A DNA stretch of 64,000 bases from Agarilytica rhodophyticola. Lineage in GTDB: Bacteria > Pseudomonadota > Gammaproteobacteria > Pseudomonadales > Cellvibrionaceae. Positions 11,292 through 20,589 of the stretch are shown in pieces. Every line of letters begins with the position of its first letter. The stretch's first letter is position 1. The stretch covers positions 4,060,501-4,124,500 of the forward strand of contig NZ_CP020038.1 in NCBI RefSeq assembly GCF_002157225.2, given 5' to 3'. The notes under the pieces were generated by a model that saw only the letters and a program-made list of their open reading frames with translations, did no database searches and was not told the origin of the DNA. A program made the translations under genes and the position numbers.

Positions 11292-12545
11292 TTACATGTG
11301 CTTAATAACTTCTTCGCCAAACTCTGAACAGGATTTCAGTTGGGCACCGTCCATTAAACGCTCAAAGTCATACGTTACTGTTTTTGCACCTATCGCTCCT
11401 TCAACACCCTTGATCACTAGATCAGCAGCTTGATTCCAACCCAAGTGACGTAACATCATTTCGGCGGAGAGAATCAATGATCCAGGATTAACTTTGTCTT
11501 GGCCGGCATATTTAGGTGCAGTACCGTGAGTCGCTTCAAATAGCGCAACACTGTCTGACAAATTCGCACCAGGAGCAATACCAATACCACCAACTTGAGC
11601 AGCAAGAGCATCTGACAAGTAGTCACCATTGAGGTTCAAGGTAGCGATAACGCTATATTCCGCTGGTCGCAACAAGATTTGCTGTAACATCGCATCAGCG
11701 ATAACATCTTTAACAACAATCTCTTTGCCTGTCTTAGGGTTTTTGAATGAACACCATGGACCACCATCAATCGGCTCAGCACCGAACTCAGATTTGGCTA
11801 ACTCATAGCCCCAATCAGCGAAAGCACCTTCGGTAAACTTCATGATATTACCTTTGTGAACTAGAGTTACAGAAGGTAAATCTTGATCGATCGTGTATTG
11901 AATCGCTTTGCGAACAAGACGCTGAGTCCCCTCTTTTGACACAGGCTTAACACCAATACCACTTGTCTCAGGGAAACGGATCTTAGTTGCGCCCATTTCA
12001 TTACGTAAGAAGTCGATGAGTTTCTTAACTTCTGGCGTACCCTCTTTGTATTCAATACCTGCATAGATATCTTCAGAGTTTTCACGGAAGATCACCATAT
12101 CGACCAAATTGGGCTCTTTAACAGGACTTGGCACACCATTGAACCAACGCACAGGACGCTGACAAACATAGAGATCCATTTCCTGGCGCAAGGCTACGTT
12201 GAGAGAGCGAAAACCACCGCCAACAGGCGTAGTTAGAGGGCCTTTGATGGCAACAACATATTCTTTGATAGCTTCTAAAGTTTCAGCAGGAAACCACTCT
12301 CCATCGTAAGTCGACGCGGCTTTTTCACCACAAAAAACTTCCATCCAAGCAATGCTCTTCTCACCGCCGAATGCTTTCTCGACAGCCGCATCTATTACTT
12401 TGATCATTACTGGAGAAATATCAACGCCAATACCGTCACCTTCTATGTAGGGAACAATGGGTCGATTAGGTACGTTGATTGAAAGGTCATCATTTACAGT
12501 GATTTTCTCACCGTCAGTAGGAACTTGGATATGTTGATATCCCAT
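11292..12545 (-). CDS. icd: NADP-dependent isocitrate dehydrogenase
   Basis: This TCA-cycle enzyme oxidatively decarboxylates isocitrate to 2-oxoglutarate. It has 417 residues, the length of the E. coli-type homodimer. The substrate loop [20 protein letters not shown] carries the phosphorylatable serine position. [17 protein letters not shown] holds the Lys-Tyr pair typical of NADP specificity. GGAG precedes ATG 12545. Its upstream region contains an unusual short-period repeat (12601-12668). Confidence 0.97.
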   Translation of the reverse strand: MGYQHIQVPTDGEKITVNDDLSINVPNRPIVPYIEGDGIGVDISPVMIKVIDAAVEKAFGGEKSIAWMEVFCGEKAASTYDGEWFPAETLEAIKEYVVAIKGPLTTPVGGGFRSLNVALRQEMDLYVCQRPVRWFNGVPSPVKEPNLVDMVIFRENSEDIYAGIEYKEGTPEVKKLIDFLRNEMGATKIRFPETSGIGVKPVSKEGTQRLVRKAIQYTIDQDLPSVTLVHKGNIMKFTEGAFADWGYELAKSEFGAEPIDGGPWCSFKNPKTGKEIVVKDVIADAMLQQILLRPAEYSVIATLNLNGDYLSDALAAQVGGIGIAPGANLSDSVALFEATHGTAPKYAGQDKVNPGSLILSAEMMLRHLGWNQAADLVIKGVEGAIGAKTVTYDFERLMDGAQLKSCSEFGEEVIKHM

Positions 12546-12872
12546 GCGCTAACTCCGTTGTTAATTGGCAGTATAATTGGATCGCTATATGCAACTGTAG
12601 TATTTCGAATGTACTATTTCGAATGTACTAGTTTCGTACTAATTTCAGCTGTACTGTTTTAATTGTACAACGTCGCATATTAGGACACTAGGAAAGCTCT
12701 GTGAGCCCTAGAAATTCGCTTGAAATGGACGCTCTTTGGCGAAAAGCGGGCGGATTATACCAGCATTTTTTCGCCATAGTAAGAGGCATCTAACGTCGCC
12801 CTACTCTGCCCGCAATCAAATACCTAGACTGACGCCGCCCCTGGAGCATAATCAAGGTGATTCATTTTTTAG
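12546..12872. other. Gap upstream of icd, no gene seen
   Basis: These 327 bases contain the icd promoter region with the GTAC-ended repeat array, and a 9-bp inverted repeat (TGGCGAAAA at 12737-12745 with TTTTCGCCA at 12768-12776) of unknown role. I see no supported coding frame. Confidence 0.5.
12601..12668. repeat. Short tandem repeat units ending in GTAC upstream of icd
   Basis: TATTTCGAATGTAC occurs twice in tandem (12601-12614, 12615-12628). Three decayed units follow, TAGTTTCGTAC, TAATTTCAGCTGTAC and TGTTTTAATTGTAC, ending at 12668. The array starts 55 bases upstream of the icd start codon, inside the likely promoter/leader. Confidence 0.8.
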
Positions 12873-14690
12873 TTAGGAGAATAAAACGCCAACTAGGTCG
12901 GTTGAGAAATTCCGTTCAGGGTCATATTTATTTAGAATTGCCTTGACTTCGTCAAAGCTCATATCGCCGTTGGCGAAACTTGCAGGAATAGTGCGTCGCA
13001 AGCGTTCTCGGTCTTGCCATGCCCCTTGTTCGCTATAGGCCCAACCCTTCGACCATTCCACTCTATTTTGTGCGGCAGGATAATTGTCATACAACCAAGC
13101 CTCCATATCCCGATAAAACTCATTCTGCCCGCTTGCACCTGGAATTGTTAACAAGTCCAACCAAATCGCAATATCATCACTTTCTCCACCAGTTAAATTC
13201 TCAGGTATCTCATACTTTTCCGGCACAACGGGCGATAAAGCTGGAGGTTTAGCATCACTCACATGCAGATCTTTCACACCATCTAATCCGGTGAAACGGT
13301 ACTCTACCGGCCCAAGTATAGGGTACAGCCCTCGAGAGTTATATTCTTCCAGTAAAGATATATATTTGTTGGAAAAACGGTTCAGCACTTCCTGCACACG
13401 GCTTCGTGGTACTATCACCGCATAACCGTTAGCTGTGACTCTCAAGGTTTGTTTTCTCACATATAACAGGGTGTGATAGGCAGGCCCCCAAATATCCGCG
13501 GCGCTTTGCTCGGATGTTGGCGTGTTATGCAAATGATAAGACTCCATATCAATACCTTCCGAGACCATCGCCCGACTTAAGCTATCTTTAGTTAGATTAC
13601 CTCCGAGGCCCAATTTAATAACGTGCAGTTGAAATTTACTAAAACCTTTAATTTTTTCAGGAAACGCATTGAGTAATAAAGCAATTAGGTCAGAGGCAAT
13701 TTCTGGAATTGAGTCAGAAAATGGATAATTGTAAGGCCCAGATGTTGCCAATGAAGGCTGTGGTTTTTCAGGAATATTTTGCCAAACTTTAAGCCAAGGT
13801 GTCTCGGTGTAGGGAAACCATATAGTCTCTATACGTCCGTATTTATTTAATAAGTTGGTCACGGTAAATTCACTATCACCCGCATTAGGGGCAAACAGTT
13901 TGCGCCAGCTAATATCCGTAAAGCTTAAACAGCGTAAAGAGTAATTTGGCACAACCTGCAAAGTGTAGTCGACAATAAAGGCTCGCCCAATGTGTACAAG
14001 AAATGCGGCAGTTTCTCGATCATCGCGCTTAAACTCACGAAGCGTATACTTGCGAGTATTTGCATCCCAAACGACAGCCGTCAGCGACAAAATCATATTA
14101 CTGATGCAGCCATTAAAGCTCGCACTTTCTAAAGAACCTTGGTAGTCAACGCCAGTACCATGTCCTCCGATGGCCATCATGCCCCCGACTGTAATATCAC
14201 CAGGAGCAGGCGTATTACTAAAGGCATAACCGGTTATAGAGCCCTGCGCTGTTTTTTGTTTATCGAGAAAGCGATATAAATCCTCGGCCAATACACCTAC
14301 CCCCACTTTTACTACACCGTAGTTAGGAGATTCTTGCAGCATAGCAAGTTGATCAAACAAAGACATGTCTACTAATAAAAACTCGTCAGCGCTAGTAGCA
14401 AAGTTATTAATTGCGATAGGAGACCAGTTATGCATTTGGCCAAATGGGCGAATTTTTAGATTTTCTTCAAGTGCACCATTTATTACTTGGAGTAAACTAT
14501 CTGCATCATGGGGCTTGGACGCGAGAACATTAGAGACATCAATTTCACGAGACCAATTCCGAAAACGAATTCTGTAAAAATCGGCCTGGCATCCTGTCAA
14601 CAAAGCAGAAAAAGAAATGGACGTTGCCGCTAACGAAGTGAAAACCAAATGGCCAGAGCTTGATAAAAACGAACGACGGGATAAATTCAT
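12873..14690 (-). CDS. Exported VAO-type flavin oxidase, cholesterol oxidase class II-like
   Basis: The product has 605 residues from ATG 14690 (GAGG 6 nt upstream; a longer in-frame ATG at 14702 is less likely). It starts with a Tat-like signal, SRRSFLSSSG, and a lipobox-like LLTGC. The body follows Brevibacterium-type covalent-FAD cholesterol oxidase: MHNWSPI near the FAD site, TPAPGDITVGG, AIGGHGTG with the expected flavin-linking His, RIETIWFPYTETPWLKVW, RVTANGYAVI and GPVEYRFTGLDG, which keeps the catalytic Glu and Arg spacing of that class. It probably oxidises a sterol or other bulky secondary alcohol in the periplasm. The substrate is inferred; other VAO-family alditol or lactone oxidases are more distant. 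Confidence 0.78.
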   Translation of the reverse strand: MNLSRRSFLSSSGHLVFTSLAATSISFSALLTGCQADFYRIRFRNWSREIDVSNVLASKPHDADSLLQVINGALEENLKIRPFGQMHNWSPIAINNFATSADEFLLVDMSLFDQLAMLQESPNYGVVKVGVGVLAEDLYRFLDKQKTAQGSITGYAFSNTPAPGDITVGGMMAIGGHGTGVDYQGSLESASFNGCISNMILSLTAVVWDANTRKYTLREFKRDDRETAAFLVHIGRAFIVDYTLQVVPNYSLRCLSFTDISWRKLFAPNAGDSEFTVTNLLNKYGRIETIWFPYTETPWLKVWQNIPEKPQPSLATSGPYNYPFSDSIPEIASDLIALLLNAFPEKIKGFSKFQLHVIKLGLGGNLTKDSLSRAMVSEGIDMESYHLHNTPTSEQSAADIWGPAYHTLLYVRKQTLRVTANGYAVIVPRSRVQEVLNRFSNKYISLLEEYNSRGLYPILGPVEYRFTGLDGVKDLHVSDAKPPALSPVVPEKYEIPENLTGGESDDIAIWLDLLTIPGASGQNEFYRDMEAWLYDNYPAAQNRVEWSKGWAYSEQGAWQDRERLRRTIPASFANGDMSFDEVKAILNKYDPERNFSTDLVGVLFS

Positions 14691-15206
14691 TATATACCTC
14701 ATTCTCTGCTATAGAAATAAAATATTTGTCATACAATGAAGTATTACTCAACTGCATGATCAAGTAATACAGAGCTGAATAACAATAAATTGCCCTATTA
14801 AAACCTTGAGGCAACTTCATAACTGTTGCATTTATCTGAACAGTTTCTAGCAATTAGCTCTATGTATAGAAAAAATCAATATTAAACATCTGTGCTTTAT
14901 TAATATTTATTGGCAACAAGCTAATAAACATTATTAACAAATATCTTATAAACAGTATGTTTGCCAATTTCTCCTGCATTTTTTTTAATGCTTGTTGCTA
15001 TTAGTGTTTACCGGATCATAGCCAAGTGAACTTTTTTTATTGCTTAGGCTATTTTTGATCGACAGCGATACGATATTTTAATGAGAAGTGCGTGTGGTAA
15101 GATTGCAAAAGTAAAACATTTTGATTGGCTACGTGCAGTAAACGAGAAAACCGTTAGTTATCGAGGCGCTAGATTACTCATAGAAGCCCTATGAGTAATA
15201 GCTCCA
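14691..15206. other. AT-rich gap, no gene seen
   Basis: These 516 bases lie upstream of the oxidase gene and downstream of the alkB-like gene, both on the minus strand. They should contain the oxidase promoter. No open frame with a plausible start and family resemblance is present. A hairpin near the right end is listed separately. Confidence 0.5.
15173..15199. terminator. Hairpin downstream of alkB-like gene
   Basis: A perfect 11-bp stem, ATTACTCATAG / CTATGAGTAAT, with a 5-nt loop begins 7 nt past the minus-strand stop at 15207. There is no clear U-tract, so its action as a terminator is inferred from position. Confidence 0.5.
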
Positions 15207-15860
15207 TTAGGTATTATTCCTAACCGGGCTAACAATTAAACGGTAGGTTAAATTTATTCTAGGAGAAACTATGTTTTGATCTTTTAAAATAGCGTGATGC
15301 CAAAATGTTTGTGTTTTTCCTCTCATAATCAACAGATCACCGTTGTATAGGCTTAAATGAATAGGACTACATTTAGCATTAGCCAGCTTTGCCGATTTTG
15401 GTTTCAGGCTAAATACGCGCTCACAACCAAGGCTGAGAGAAGCAATGACAGGATCGACACCTAATTCAAGTTCGTCATCTGCATGCCACCCCACACTGTC
15501 CTGTCCGTCACGGTATAAATTTACCAATACACTATTAAAGCGAAGGTTGTATTGTTGCTCAATGCTCTGTTTTATTGTTAACAACAAAGGATGCCAGGGA
15601 GTGGGTGAAAAAATTTTACCGGAGTAAAGCATATGCGCTTCGCTCTCTCCAAACCAAACTTGCTTGCGAGGAATAGCACGCGTTTTACCGTAGACAGTCG
15701 TTTTCGGTTGCAGCCACTCCAATTCGCTATATAGGCAATTAAAGTAATCGTCGGCTTGTTCCCGGGTGAGCCACTTGGGAAAATAATCCAGCTCCCCAAA
15801 ACCTTGTAGTGATAGTTTATTATTACTGCCTTCTTGGGCAAACAGGTCAGACTGATCCAT
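15207..15860 (-). CDS. alkB: AlkB-type 2-oxoglutarate/Fe(II) dioxygenase
   Basis: The 217-residue protein is of the AlkB/ALKBH2-3 type, which removes methyl adducts from DNA or RNA bases by oxidation. The iron ligands are visible as GWHADDE (HxD) and a distal His in FWHHAI. The 2-oxoglutarate-binding R-x-N-x-T-x-R (RINLTYR) is at the C-terminus, and NLYRDGQDSVGWHAD is a family hallmark. It follows murB by 10 nt in the same direction, so it is probably the last gene of the comEC-to-murB operon. This replaces rne, which follows murB in Pseudomonas. Confidence 0.9.
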   Translation of the reverse strand: MDQSDLFAQEGSNNKLSLQGFGELDYFPKWLTREQADDYFNCLYSELEWLQPKTTVYGKTRAIPRKQVWFGESEAHMLYSGKIFSPTPWHPLLLTIKQSIEQQYNLRFNSVLVNLYRDGQDSVGWHADDELELGVDPVIASLSLGCERVFSLKPKSAKLANAKCSPIHLSLYNGDLLIMRGKTQTFWHHAILKDQNIVSPRINLTYRLIVSPVRNNT

Positions 15861-15870
15861 ACCCTACACT

Positions 15871-16896
15871 CTATAACTCCCCTATTAGCCTTGGCTCAAG
15901 CTCCAAGCTAATATCAAATTTTGCGCGTACATCTCGCGCAATAGCGTCCGCCAAGCCGAGTACTTTATCCGCAATTTCGCAAGACGGATTGGTTAATACC
16001 AAAGCATGGTCTTTATGAACAAGTACCTTATCCAAAGGTTTCCCTTTCCAACCAGTTTGTTCTATCAACCATGCAGCGGCAAGTTTCTTTTGAGTTAAAC
16101 TGACCTCATAAGCAGGAATATCGGGAAAGCTTGCTAGTAAAGTTTGATACTGCTGCACACTTACCACAGGGTTTTTAAAGAAGCTCCCAGCATTAGGAAC
16201 CAACCGTGGATCAGGCAATTTAGAACGACGAATATGAATGACGGCATTCAGAATATCTTTAGCATCAACATTATCGATTCCCCGCTCACGCAGATGAGAA
16301 GCTAATGCAGGATATGAAAGGTTTGGTTTTGCCTTCGTCGAAAGTTTTAAGGTAACACTGGTAATAATATACTGATCGCGTTTAGCATTTTTAAAAACAC
16401 TATCGCGATAACCAAAATCACAGTCGGCAAAATCAAAAACCTCCAGTTGTTGAGTTTGTATATTTAACGCTTCCAATTGCCAAAAAACGTCTTTTAGTTC
16501 TGCACCATAAGCACCAATATTTTGAATCGGAGCCGCGCCCATATCGCCAGGAATAAGCGCCAAATTTTCAACACCGTGGTATCCACGCTCGACACAGTAA
16601 CAAACAATGCTATGCCAATTTTCTCCAGCCCCGGCTTTAACTAAGACCTCATCGTTGTTGTGAACAAAAACTTCGATACCTTTGAGTTTAGGCTGAAGTA
16701 CAAGACCTTGAATATGCTGTAACGGAATAACATTGGATCCTCCACCAAGCACATAAACCTTTTTATCATGATCACACGCCCAAGCAATAGCTTGCCGAAT
16801 TTCCAGCAGACTGCGGCAATTCACATAGGCATTAGCAACGGAGGGAATACGTAAGGTATTCAGCATCTGTATATTTTTTTGATGTTCTAGCTTCAT
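15871..16896 (-). CDS. murB: UDP-N-acetylenolpyruvoylglucosamine reductase MurB
   Basis: MurB makes UDP-N-acetylmuramate, the second committed step of peptidoglycan precursor synthesis, using FAD and NADPH. It has 341 residues of the long type I form. FAD-binding VLGGGSNVI, GAGENWHSIV, GYHGVENLALIPGDMGAAPI and the catalytic-serine segment NAGSFFKNPVV are present. The ATG overlaps the stop of the upstream phosphatase gene (ATGA), showing coupled translation. Confidence 0.96.
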   Translation of the reverse strand: MKLEHQKNIQMLNTLRIPSVANAYVNCRSLLEIRQAIAWACDHDKKVYVLGGGSNVIPLQHIQGLVLQPKLKGIEVFVHNNDEVLVKAGAGENWHSIVCYCVERGYHGVENLALIPGDMGAAPIQNIGAYGAELKDVFWQLEALNIQTQQLEVFDFADCDFGYRDSVFKNAKRDQYIITSVTLKLSTKAKPNLSYPALASHLRERGIDNVDAKDILNAVIHIRRSKLPDPRLVPNAGSFFKNPVVSVQQYQTLLASFPDIPAYEVSLTQKKLAAAWLIEQTGWKGKPLDKVLVHKDHALVLTNPSCEIADKVLGLADAIARDVRAKFDISLELEPRLIGEL

Positions 16897-17375
16897 TTTT
16901 TACTGATATGCGTTAATAAACCGTGGCAGGCATCCTCAACTAGATCTAACACAAGATTGAATCCACTTTCTCCGCCATGATAAGGATCAGGCACTTCTCG
17001 GTAAGTTTGTTGTGTGGAAAAATCTAAAAACAATCCTAAATGGCCTTGATAATTTACCGGCTTTAAAGTCTCTAACTCATGTAAGTTGTCTGCGTCCATT
17101 GCCAATATATAATCAAAGGCTGCAAAGTCTTCAGTCATTACTTGACGACCGCGTAAATGATCAAGCGAATAATTACGAGTCTTTGCCGCTTGGATAGTGC
17201 GACGATCAGGAGGGGAACCAATATGCCAACTAGAAGTGCCAGCAGAATCCACTTCAATACTCTCTGTTAAGCCAGCCTCATTTACAAGTTTCTGAAAAAC
17301 GCCATCAGCTGTGGGCGAACGACAAATATTTCCTAAACAGACAAATAACACGCTAGTTTTTTTTGACGATGACAA
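16893..17375 (-). CDS. Low-molecular-weight protein-tyrosine phosphatase
   Basis: The product has 160 residues with the catalytic P-loop VCLGNICRSPTA (CX5R) near residue 12 and the DPYHGG aspartate loop near residue 125, both diagnostic of the family. Bacterial members dephosphorylate tyrosine kinases of polysaccharide export or other Tyr-phosphorylated proteins. The partner here is unknown. The start is TTG at 17375. GAGG, 8 nt before it, overlaps the end of kdsB. The position between kdsB and murB is conserved in Pseudomonas. Confidence 0.92.
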   Translation of the reverse strand: MSSSKKTSVLFVCLGNICRSPTADGVFQKLVNEAGLTESIEVDSAGTSSWHIGSPPDRRTIQAAKTRNYSLDHLRGRQVMTEDFAAFDYILAMDADNLHELETLKPVNYQGHLGLFLDFSTQQTYREVPDPYHGGESGFNLVLDLVEDACHGLLTHISKK

Positions 17376-17379
17376 TGTA

Positions 17380-18144
17380 TTAACCTCTTTTAGAAAATAT
17401 TTTTTGCACTTTAACTAAGTCCTCAGGAGTATCAACACCACCAGGAACCGGTTGACAGGCCTTGGCTACATGAATTTTACAGCCGTTACTTAATATTCGT
17501 AGTTGCTCAAGTCTCTCGTTTTGCTCCAAAGCACTGCTGGGCCACGTCACAAATTGATTTAGTAAACTTACGCGGTAAGCGTAAATACCAATGTGCAGCT
17601 GTGCCAGGCTTGCACTAGGTAACGACGGTGAGTCACTATCATAGTTATCCCGCACCCAGGGAATACTGGCACGCGAAAAATATAGGGCGTAGCCTTGCTC
17701 ATCAGTAACCACTTTTACCGCATTAGGATTAAATACCTTTTCTATATCGACAATAGCTTCACTAAGTGTCGCTGCTTGCGCTTGTGAGAACTGTTGTAAG
17801 TTTTCGGCAACTTGGTTGATGACCACGGCAGGGATAAGAGGCTCATCACCTTGTACATTAACAACAATATCATCACTATCGAGAGACAGCAGGCTTGCCA
17901 CCTCTTGCAAACGGTCGGTGCCCGACGGGTGGTCGGCCGATGTCATCAAACAATTACCGCCAAAATCCTTGACAGTTTTGAAAACACGCTCGTCATCGGT
18001 AGCAACATAAACATTCTTAGCATCACTTTTTTCGGCAGAGCGGTAAACCCGTTCGATCATGGTTTTACCGGCGATATCGGCTAGAGGCTTGCCCGGTAAA
18101 CGTTGCGATGCATAGCGAGCGGGAATAACAACAGTAAAACTCAT
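17380..18144 (-). CDS. kdsB: CMP-KDO synthetase KdsB
   Basis: KdsB activates 3-deoxy-D-manno-octulosonate with CTP for LPS inner-core assembly. It has 254 residues. The nucleotide-binding N-terminus [17 protein letters not shown] and the [10 protein letters not shown] motif identify it. It lies 26 nt after lpxK, so lipid A and KDO steps are encoded side by side. In Pseudomonas a small Trm112-like gene separates lpxK from kdsB; there is no room for it here. Confidence 0.96.
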   Translation of the reverse strand: MSFTVVIPARYASQRLPGKPLADIAGKTMIERVYRSAEKSDAKNVYVATDDERVFKTVKDFGGNCLMTSADHPSGTDRLQEVASLLSLDSDDIVVNVQGDEPLIPAVVINQVAENLQQFSQAQAATLSEAIVDIEKVFNPNAVKVVTDEQGYALYFSRASIPWVRDNYDSDSPSLPSASLAQLHIGIYAYRVSLLNQFVTWPSSALEQNERLEQLRILSNGCKIHVAKACQPVPGGVDTPEDLVKVQKIFSKRG

Positions 18145-18169
18145 AATAATTCCAGTATTTGGTATTGAA

Positions 18170-19201
18170 CTAGCTATTATTCAACAATTTTGTAATAGCA
18201 CTACGAAATTGCTCGATAAAGGCTTCGGGAAAAACCATTTCAATAGCTAAAGAGTAGGCAACGCCAGTAATCAAATGACGACATTTAACCGCGTCTTTCT
18301 CTGTCATGATGATGGTTTTATTTTCTAAACCCGAAAAGTCTTCAGCACAATAATGATGGTGATCAGGAAAAGGTTTCTTGTGATAGCGAAAGCCCAGAGA
18401 ATCCAAGGTCTTAAAAAACTTATTCGGATTACCCAGTCCAGCAAAGGCAACCAAATTATCGCAAGACTGCAAGATACTCAAAGGGTATTGCTGTGCGGAT
18501 ACAATATCCGTCAGCACCTTAGCTTTTACTCTTATAGCATGGGCTGTGGATAATTCTTGCAGGTTTTCAAGGTCACCAAAGCTCGAACCAGAAGGCATAT
18601 TGACTAGCACCCAGCTAGCTTCGCGCAGACGAGCGGGATACTCTCGCAATGGGCCTACGGGAAGCAAGTGACCGTTGCCAAAAAGGCGCTCGCCATCAAC
18701 GACAATAATTTCCTTATCTCGATGCATTTTATAATGTTGCAGTCCATCATCTGACAGTACTATATCGCATTGATGCTGCTTCGCTAGGGTCTCAATAGCT
18801 TCATGCCGGTCACTGCTAACCGCCACATTACAAGCAGTAGCGCGATAAATAAGCAGAGGCTCATCACCCACCTCATGTGCTTTAGAATTATCATCAACTA
18901 GCGCTAAAGTATCCGACTTACGGCCATAACCACGAGAAATAACACCCGGCTTTTTACCCATATTTTGCAGCAGCTTAACCAAGGCGATAATTGTCGGCGT
19001 CTTACCGGTACCCCCCACCGATATATTGCCAACGACAATCACAGGGCAAGAATAAACGCTACTTGCTTGCAAGTGCGTTCGTTTGCGCTTTTGAGTTATG
19101 GAAGAAAATAGCTTTTCTAAAGGAGACAATAACAATAGACACCCTGGCTGACCATACCAACGCCGCTCAACCGCCGCTTGCAAAGAAAAGCGTTTAGCCA
19201 C
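18170..19201 (-). CDS. lpxK: Tetraacyldisaccharide 4'-kinase LpxK
   Basis: LpxK phosphorylates the lipid A precursor at the inner face of the inner membrane. The P-loop in [14 protein letters not shown], the [16 protein letters not shown] motif and the C-terminal TEKDAVKC are all present. The frame is open to a TTG at 19246. GTG 19201 (343 residues) is preferred because AGGT lies upstream and the family usually starts about 10-15 residues before the WYG motif. A 6-bp GC-rich hairpin (19247-19267) sits just upstream of the TTG. The start is therefore uncertain by 15 residues; the function is not. Confidence 0.93.
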   Translation of the reverse strand: MAKRFSLQAAVERRWYGQPGCLLLLSPLEKLFSSITQKRKRTHLQASSVYSCPVIVVGNISVGGTGKTPTIIALVKLLQNMGKKPGVISRGYGRKSDTLALVDDNSKAHEVGDEPLLIYRATACNVAVSSDRHEAIETLAKQHQCDIVLSDDGLQHYKMHRDKEIIVVDGERLFGNGHLLPVGPLREYPARLREASWVLVNMPSGSSFGDLENLQELSTAHAIRVKAKVLTDIVSAQQYPLSILQSCDNLVAFAGLGNPNKFFKTLDSLGFRYHKKPFPDHHHYCAEDFSGLENKTIIMTEKDAVKCRHLITGVAYSLAIEMVFPEAFIEQFRSAITKLLNNS

Positions 19202-19312
19202 CAAACGGATACCTATGTATAGAAAATCGTGGCATACATACTGCAAGGCGGCCGAAAGCTAGCCGCCGAAGATTAAGAGTCAGTCGCCAATATAAGAGAA
19301 AGACTGCACACA

Positions 19313-19762
19313 TTACTGTGTCTCACTCCCGCTTCCTTCAGCGCTTTGCGGAGTGCGAGTGGTCATACTAATGTTAACGAAGCCCATTTGTCCGGCCGTG
19401 TCCATTACCGAGATAATCGACTGATAAGAGCTGGCAGCATCGCCAGTGATGACAAAGGGAATTTTGGTTTCACCACCGGAAGCATCGGATAACGCACGAC
19501 GTAGAGTATCGAGTTGACTGTTAATCAATTTCTTACCATTAACTGAGTATCCCCCCTCGGCATCCACAACCACATTAAGTTGTTCTGGTCTTTGGGGAGA
19601 AGCTTCACCCGTCGCCTCGGGTAAATCGATTTGTAAATGGCTCTCTTTAGTAAAGGTCGTCGATACCATAAAGAAGATCAGCAATAAAAACACTACATCA
19701 ATAAGAGGTGTTAGGTTAATCCCCTCTTCTGCAGATACCTGACGTTTAAAACTCATCGCCAT
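19313..19762 (-). CDS. exbD: ExbD/TolR-type energy transducer subunit
   Basis: The 149-residue protein has one N-terminal membrane helix containing the proton-carrying Asp (NLTPLIDVVFLLLIFFMVST). A periplasmic ExbD/TolR domain follows. With the adjacent exbB it forms a proton-motive-force motor. The position before lpxK matches Pseudomonas, where the pair is labelled ExbBD or TolQR-like. No TonB, TolA or TonB-dependent receptor gene is adjacent, so the energised partner is unknown. Confidence 0.9.
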   Translation of the reverse strand: MAMSFKRQVSAEEGINLTPLIDVVFLLLIFFMVSTTFTKESHLQIDLPEATGEASPQRPEQLNVVVDAEGGYSVNGKKLINSQLDTLRRALSDASGGETKIPFVITGDAASSYQSIISVMDTAGQMGFVNISMTTRTPQSAEGSGSETQ

Positions 19763-19764
19763 GA

Positions 19765-20391
19765 TTAGGCCACCTTCAAATCAACGCGACGATCACCGTG
19801 TAAGGCATCCACTAATTTCACCGCTTCTTGCTCCATGGTGACTACCAGTGAGTCGACCCGACGAACAAAATAACGGTGGGCAATCATAGCCGGAATTGCG
19901 ACACATAATCCGGCAGCAGTGGTGATAAGTGCTTCCGAGATTCCTCCGGCAAGCACAGCAGCATTACCTGCACCCTCTAGATTCAAGGCAGTAAAAACAT
20001 TAATCATACCAATCACTGTGCCTAACAAACCGAGTAATGGTGCAATAGCAGCGATAGTGCCCAGAGGGCCTAGAAAGCGCTCAAGTTCATGCACTACCTG
20101 ACTGGCTGCTTCCTCGATACTGTCTTTCATAACATCACGCCCTTGGCGTGAGTTACTCAAACCTGCGGCGAGTATCCGACCGAGTTGAGAGGATCTGCGT
20201 AATTGCTTTAAACGATCACTATCCAACTCATTATCTCGAATCCAGCTCCATACCTGTCCCAATTGTGATTTTGGCGTTATTTTGTTCGCATCAAGCGTCC
20301 AAAAGCGCTCGATACTAATAGCGATAACCGCAATAGAGCACAAAATTATGGGTAACATTAATATGCCGCCAGCAAAGACTATTTCTTGCAC
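19765..20391 (-). CDS. exbB: ExbB/MotA/TolQ proton channel family protein
   Basis: This has 208 residues and three membrane segments: the N-terminal IVFAGGILMLPIILCSIAVI, the LGTIAAIAPLLGLLGTVIG segment with the channel motif, and GISEALITTAAGLCVAIPAM. The start codon is GTG at 20391 with GGAGG 5 nt upstream. It is separated from exbD by only 2 nt. ExbB is the membrane scaffold and proton channel of the motor. Confidence 0.9.
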   Translation of the reverse strand: MQEIVFAGGILMLPIILCSIAVIAISIERFWTLDANKITPKSQLGQVWSWIRDNELDSDRLKQLRRSSQLGRILAAGLSNSRQGRDVMKDSIEEAASQVVHELERFLGPLGTIAAIAPLLGLLGTVIGMINVFTALNLEGAGNAAVLAGGISEALITTAAGLCVAIPAMIAHRYFVRRVDSLVVTMEQEAVKLVDALHGDRRVDLKVA

Positions 20392-20589
20392 ACCTGCCTC
20401 CTCAACAGTGGTTCACTCGCAATCGATGAACCAGAAAATTCGAATTCACATAAAGCTGGCGGTATAGATGGCCACCAGCTAAGGGCGCTATCATACCCTA
20501 ACCTCTGTCGAAATTGCTCGCCTTTGGCTAATGATTGAGGTGAAATTACTAGGCCTGTTCACATTAATATTCCTATTAGCACGCTCTTA

